Assembly: GCF_016616885.1 (NCBI RefSeq)
Contig: NZ_CP067102.1
Coordinates: 682,001 to 746,000 of the forward strand
From: Bradyrhizobium diazoefficiens
Lineage (GTDB): Bacteria; Pseudomonadota; Alphaproteobacteria; Rhizobiales; Xanthobacteraceae
DNA: 64,000 nt
Reading direction: 5' to 3'
Program-made: the position numbers and the translations under genes
The notes under the pieces: model-generated
What the model was told of the DNA's origin: nothing
The model's input: only the letters and a program-made list of their open reading frames with translations
Databases searched by the model: none
Part shown: piece by piece, positions 60,611-64,000 of the stretch
Numbering within the stretch: the first letter of the stretch is position 1
Layout: each line of letters opens with the position of its first letter

Positions 60611-61411
60611 CTACCCCGCAATCTCCAGTCCCGCATTCGCATACACCACGCCGCCATCGACCGCGATGGTGTTGCCGACCACATAGTCGCCCGCACGCGA
60701 GGCGAGGTAGATCGCAACGCCCGCCATGTCCTCGTCGGTGCCGATGCGCCGCGACGGAATGCGCTTGGCAACTTCATCCGAGTGGTCTCGCGCGGCGCGG
60801 TTCATATCGGACTTGAAGGCGCCCGGCGCGATCGCGGTGACGTTGATGTTGTCCTTGATCAGCTTCGTCGCCATGCGCCGCGTCAGATGGATCACCGCAG
60901 CCTTGCTCGCAGCGTAGGAATAGGTCTCGCTCGGATTGACGAAGATGCCGTCGACGGAGGCGATGTTGATGACCTTGGCGGGCCGCTCGTGCGAGGCCGC
61001 CGCGCGCAGCGGCGTGGCCAGCGCCTTGGTCAGGAAGAACAGCGATTTGACGTTGAGGTCCATCACCTTGTCCCAGCCGCTTTCGGGGAATTCGTCGAAC
61101 TCCGCGCCCCAGGCCGCACCCGCATTGTTGACGAGGATGTCGAGCTTCGGCTCGAGCTTGATGATTTCGGAAGCCAGCTTGTTGCAGCCTTCGACGGTCG
61201 AGATGTCGATCGGCAGCGCGATGCATTCGCCGTCATATTGCGCCGAGAGCTCTTTCGCCGTGGCTTCGCACGGACCGGCCTTGCGCGCGGTGATGTAGAC
61301 CTTCGCAGCTCCCGCACCGAGATAACCGGCCGCGATCATCTTGCCGATGCCGCGTGAGCCGCCGGTCACGAGAGCGATGCGGCCTTTGAGCGAAAACAGA
61401 TCGTTGGACAT
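60611..61411 (-). CDS. SDR-family NAD(P)-dependent oxidoreductase (RhlG-like)
   Basis: The 266-residue enzyme has a classical short-chain dehydrogenase fold: VTGGSRGIGKMIAAGYL cofactor loop, NNAGAAWG, and active site S with Y-x-x-x-K (YSYAASKAAV). It resembles RhlG-type beta-ketoacyl reductases. It converges with boxB and is probably not part of that operon. Substrate unknown. Confidence 0.85.
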   Translation of the reverse strand: MSNDLFSLKGRIALVTGGSRGIGKMIAAGYLGAGAAKVYITARKAGPCEATAKELSAQYDGECIALPIDISTVEGCNKLASEIIKLEPKLDILVNNAGAAWGAEFDEFPESGWDKVMDLNVKSLFFLTKALATPLRAAASHERPAKVINIASVDGIFVNPSETYSYAASKAAVIHLTRRMATKLIKDNINVTAIAPGAFKSDMNRAARDHSDEVAKRIPSRRIGTDEDMAGVAIYLASRAGDYVVGNTIAVDGGVVYANAGLEIAG

Positions 61412-61469
61412 GGTGCCTCCCTTGGGTTGGCGCCGTTTTGAGCGCCGCGGGGAGGGGAGTCAACTCAGT

Positions 61470-61500
61470 GTTGTTCCGGCGAAGGCCGGGACAACACTCA
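61470..61500. repeat. Small hairpin between SDR and deacetylase genes
   Basis: GTGTTGTTCCGGC and GCCGGGACAACAC form arms of about 12 bp with one bulge around GAAG (about 61469-61498). It could end the deacetylase transcript; no T-run follows. Confidence 0.5.
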
Positions 61501-62556
61501 CGCCGCAGCAAAGCGGCGAAAGCCGTTCCACATCGCGGTCGCGGCGCCCGATGTCAGCACCGGCAAGATTCGCGCGTCCTGGTAGTTGCCGTTGAGCGAG
61601 ACGCGCGGCAGCGCGGTCATGTGGCCGGCATTCTCTGCGAACAGCATGCCGGGACGTGTCGTCACCGCGGTCTTGAAGCCTGCGGATGCGGCCAGCGCGA
61701 ATTCGCGCATCCCCGCCGCCTCGCGGTCGCCATAGGGGTAGGCGAGATGCCGCACCGGGCGCTCCAGCGCATTCTCGATCTGCTCCCGGCTTACGGCCAT
61801 CTCCTGCGCGGCGATCTCCTCGCTCTGCTTGGCGAGATTGCAATGGCTGACGGTGTGGGCGCCGATCGTGACCAGCGGGTCGGCCGCGAGCCGTTTCACC
61901 TCGTCCCAGGACAAGCAGAGGCTGCGGCACAACGCTTCCATGTCGACACCATGCGCCGTGCAGAGCGCTTCGATCTCGCGCTTCAAATCGGGCTCGTCCG
62001 GCAATGCGCGCAGCCAGCCGTGCAGGCGATCGAACGCCGCCCGCTTCGCGGCAGGCGTGCTCGCATCGAGCCGAAGCGCGGAATGGCCGATCTGCACGTC
62101 GACCTGCTCCGCCTTGGCGATGACGGCCTCGAGCGCAACCCACCACAGCCGTCCGGTGCCCTCGGCGAAGTTGCTGGTGACATAGATGGTCGCGGGCGCG
62201 TCAAATTCGCGCAGCACCGGCAGGGCGTGCTCCCGGTTGTCGCGATAGCCGTCGTCGAGGGTGAAGGCGGCGATGCGGCGGTCGAAGCGGCCCTGAACCA
62301 GCCGTTCGTGCAGCTCGTCCATGCTGACGATGTCGATCTCGCGCGAGCGCAAATGGCACAGCGTCGCACGCAGGAAATCGGGGGTGACCTCAAGATGCCG
62401 GTTCGGCTGGAACGCGCCCTCACGGGCCGGCCGCACATGGTGCAGCATGAAAATGGCGCCGACGCCCGACAGCAGCGGGCGCAGCAGATGGTGCGCGCCG
62501 CTGAAATAGAGCGCTCCCAGTCCGGCGCGAATGACGTTGTTACGGAGTTGTTTCAT
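61498..62556 (-). CDS. Polysaccharide deacetylase (NodB-homology family)
   Basis: The 352-residue protein has NodB-type motifs: FTLDDGYRDNREHALPVL (motif 1, DDGY), VTSNFAEGT, and GAHTVSHCNLAK (H-x-x-x-H, motif 2). It should remove acetyl groups from an amino sugar polymer. A hydrophobic segment near the N-terminus (LGALYFSGAHHLLRPLL) may anchor it to the membrane. It is not NodB, whose context (nodABC) is absent. ATG 62556 follows GGAG at 62570. Confidence 0.85.
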   Translation of the reverse strand: MKQLRNNVIRAGLGALYFSGAHHLLRPLLSGVGAIFMLHHVRPAREGAFQPNRHLEVTPDFLRATLCHLRSREIDIVSMDELHERLVQGRFDRRIAAFTLDDGYRDNREHALPVLREFDAPATIYVTSNFAEGTGRLWWVALEAVIAKAEQVDVQIGHSALRLDASTPAAKRAAFDRLHGWLRALPDEPDLKREIEALCTAHGVDMEALCRSLCLSWDEVKRLAADPLVTIGAHTVSHCNLAKQSEEIAAQEMAVSREQIENALERPVRHLAYPYGDREAAGMREFALAASAGFKTAVTTRPGMLFAENAGHMTALPRVSLNGNYQDARILPVLTSGAATAMWNGFRRFAAA

Positions 62557-62721
62557 GACCGGCAGGCCGCCCCTGGGCATTCCGCCTACAACTTAGGGTG
62601 TGACCCTTGAAGAAAAAGTTATTCCAATTGTCCACGCGTGGTCCCCGAAAGGGCCCCATTTCCGGTTTGACAGCCTGCCAAGGGTTTGTTTTGTCTCCGG
62701 TTCCAGAGTTCGGGTCGTCGA

Positions 62722-64000
62722 ATGCAGATGCTTTTCAGGTGGGCCAGCAAATGGTGGCCGGGGCTGATTCCCCTGGCCGTCATGTGGGGATTTGCGGCCT
62801 GGAATAACACCTTGCCGGTCGAGGCCGATTTGTCGGCCCGCACCTCGGCCGCGCTCAAGGACACCGTCCTGGACAAGACCCGGATCGCGGTGGACGGCCG
62901 TGACGTCAGACTGGCCGCAGATGCCTTCTCCGAGGAGGGGCGCCGCGACGCCGTGACCTCGGTCGAGATGGCTCCCGGCGTACGGCTGGTCGACGACCAG
63001 ACCCGCCTGGCTCCCGAAGCCAAACCCTTCGTCTGGAACGCCGAACGCGACGTCGTGCGCGTGACGCTGTCGGGCTCCGCGCCGCTGCCGTCGATGAAAG
63101 CGCGCCTGACCGAGGCCGCGCGCAAGGAGGTCAACGGGACCGAGGTCGCCGATCAGATGGGGCTCGCCCGTGGCGCGCCGCTGCGGTTCGAGGCGGCCGC
63201 GATGCTGCTGCTCGACCAGATCGGCAAGCTGAAGGACGGCAAGATCACGATCTCCGACACCAAGGTCAATCTGTCAGGCATGGCGCGCGACCTCGGCGGC
63301 CGCGAGGCCATCGCCGCCGCGCTGAAGAACCTGCCCGAAGGCTTTGCGATCGCCGCCAACGAGATCCAGGCGCCGCCCTACATCTTCCAGGCCTACAAGG
63401 ATCCAGTCGCGGCCACCGTGACGCTGACCGGCTACGTGCCCGACAACAACGTGCACGCCGCGATCGCGACCAGCGCGTCGCGAAAATTCTTCACCGAGAA
63501 GGTCGTCGACAATCTCAAGGCCAGCGTCGGTGCGCCCGGCTCCTTCAACACCGCCGTGGTCGCAGCGCTCGGCGCGCTGTCGCGGCTGTCGACCGGCACG
63601 CTCGTCGTGTCCGATCGCGAGGTGAAGCTGTCGGGTGACGCGCTGTACGAAGGTGCGGCCAACGACATTCGCACAGGGCTCGGCAAGGACTTTCCAAAAA
63701 ACTGGCAATACAAGCCCGAAATCACGGTGAAGCCCGCGGCGGGGCCGGTCGACGGCACCGTCTGCCAGCAGTTGTTCTCGGAGCTACTGACCAAGGGCAA
63801 GATCCGCTTCGCAGCCAAGCGCGCCGACATCGATCCTGATTCGGCAGGCATTCTCGATCATCTGATCGAGACGGCGCTGCGTTGTCCGACCACCAATATC
63901 GAAGTCGCAGGCCACACCGATTCCGACGGCGAGGATGCCTTCAACCAGGCGCTCTCCGAGAAACGCGCACAGATGGTGATCGATTTTCTGGTCAAGGCCG
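62722..64000 (+). CDS. OmpA-family outer-membrane or cell-wall protein (3' end outside window)
   Basis: An open frame of 426 residues runs from ATG 62722 off the right edge. It has an N-terminal membrane anchor or signal (MQMLFRWASKWWPGLIPLAV then GFAAWNN), two or three BON-like repeats in the middle (VTLTGYVPDNN, VSDREVKLSGDALYEGAAN) and the beginning of an OmpA peptidoglycan-binding domain (KIRFAAKRADIDPDSAGILD, IEVAGHTDSDGE, LSEKRAQMVIDFLV). It should link the envelope to peptidoglycan. A second ATG at 62728 is an equal start. Confidence 0.88.
   Translation, partial: MQMLFRWASKWWPGLIPLAVMWGFAAWNNTLPVEADLSARTSAALKDTVLDKTRIAVDGRDVRLAADAFSEEGRRDAVTSVEMAPGVRLVDDQTRLAPEAKPFVWNAERDVVRVTLSGSAPLPSMKARLTEAARKEVNGTEVADQMGLARGAPLRFEAAAMLLLDQIGKLKDGKITISDTKVNLSGMARDLGGREAIAAALKNLPEGFAIAANEIQAPPYIFQAYKDPVAATVTLTGYVPDNNVHAAIATSASRKFFTEKVVDNLKASVGAPGSFNTAVVAALGALSRLSTGTLVVSDREVKLSGDALYEGAANDIRTGLGKDFPKNWQYKPEITVKPAAGPVDGTVCQQLFSELLTKGKIRFAAKRADIDPDSAGILDHLIETALRCPTTNIEVAGHTDSDGEDAFNQALSEKRAQMVIDFLVKA

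Noticed and set aside
61498..62556. Nodulation gene nodB
   Set aside because: The protein has the NodB-homology domain but is longer, has a possible membrane anchor and lacks nodA, nodC or a nod box nearby; it is a general polysaccharide deacetylase.

Overview
The window is high-GC alphaproteobacterial chromosome. It looks like Bradyrhizobium: a BjaR/BjaI-type quorum-sensing pair, an aerobic benzoyl-CoA (box) cluster, many ABC uptake systems for amino-acid-like or aromatic substrates, and several families of intergenic hairpin repeats seen throughout Bradyrhizobium and Rhodopseudomonas genomes. No rRNA, tRNA, CRISPR array, transposase or phage gene was seen. Genes are dense and grouped in strand-coherent operons. 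The organism call is inferred from gene content and repeats, not from a database match.

Layout. 1-3.3 kb: the end of an MFS transporter, then otsB and otsA (trehalose synthesis), with an EcfG-type general-stress promoter before otsA. 3.4-6.7 kb: a duplicated-domain membrane protein, a thioredoxin/CcdA pair and an ECF sigma factor, all on the minus strand. 7-12.5 kb: a TRAP-type periplasmic binding protein without its permease, co-transcribed with two histidine kinases and an OmpR-type regulator. 12.7-15.2 kb: a lone UgpB-like binding protein and a phosphotransferase-fold protein. 15.2-25.5 kb: a nitrogen-scavenging locus with a complete peptide-type ABC importer, AtzG/AtzE/AtzH-like genes, a GntR regulator and a convergent atzF. 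Both of its transcription units start from near-consensus sigma-54 promoters. 25.6-29.4 kb: feruloyl-CoA synthase with a divergent MarR regulator, then a second MarR regulator and a truncated cytochrome P450. 29.7-41.1 kb: NDH-2, a lone binding protein, and a shikimate/quinate uptake and degradation operon (aroE-type dehydrogenase, binding protein, livHMGF, quiC) with an upstream LysR gene. 41.3-43.4 kb: the quorum-sensing pair and small proteins. 43.7-47.0 kb: a second livHMGF set without a binding protein. 47.1-53.4 kb: a small secreted protein, a glutamine-synthetase-family ligase, a Rieske oxygenase with a divergent IclR regulator, a PRC-barrel protein, a VOC protein and an AraC regulator. 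53.5-60.4 kb: boxR, benzoate-CoA ligase, an alpha/beta hydrolase, boxC and boxB. 60.6-64 kb: an SDR, a polysaccharide deacetylase and the start of an OmpA-family protein that runs off the window.

How the genes work together. Three catabolic systems stand out. (1) The sigma-54 locus should import a ureide-like compound and take it through 1-carboxybiuret-type chemistry to allophanate and ammonia; no cyanuric acid hydrolase is present. (2) The shikimate operon should import shikimate or quinate and convert it to protocatechuate. (3) The box genes activate and epoxidise benzoate. The second livHMGF promoter carries three TGCA boxes exactly 10 bp apart and a 16-bp motif shared with the boxC promoter (degenerate before the ligase gene), so that transporter may belong to the BoxR regulon. 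Palindromic repeats sit between genes inside at least four operons, commonly just after the gene expected to be needed in excess, and one repeat copy appears to have become coding sequence in a fused ABC ATPase.
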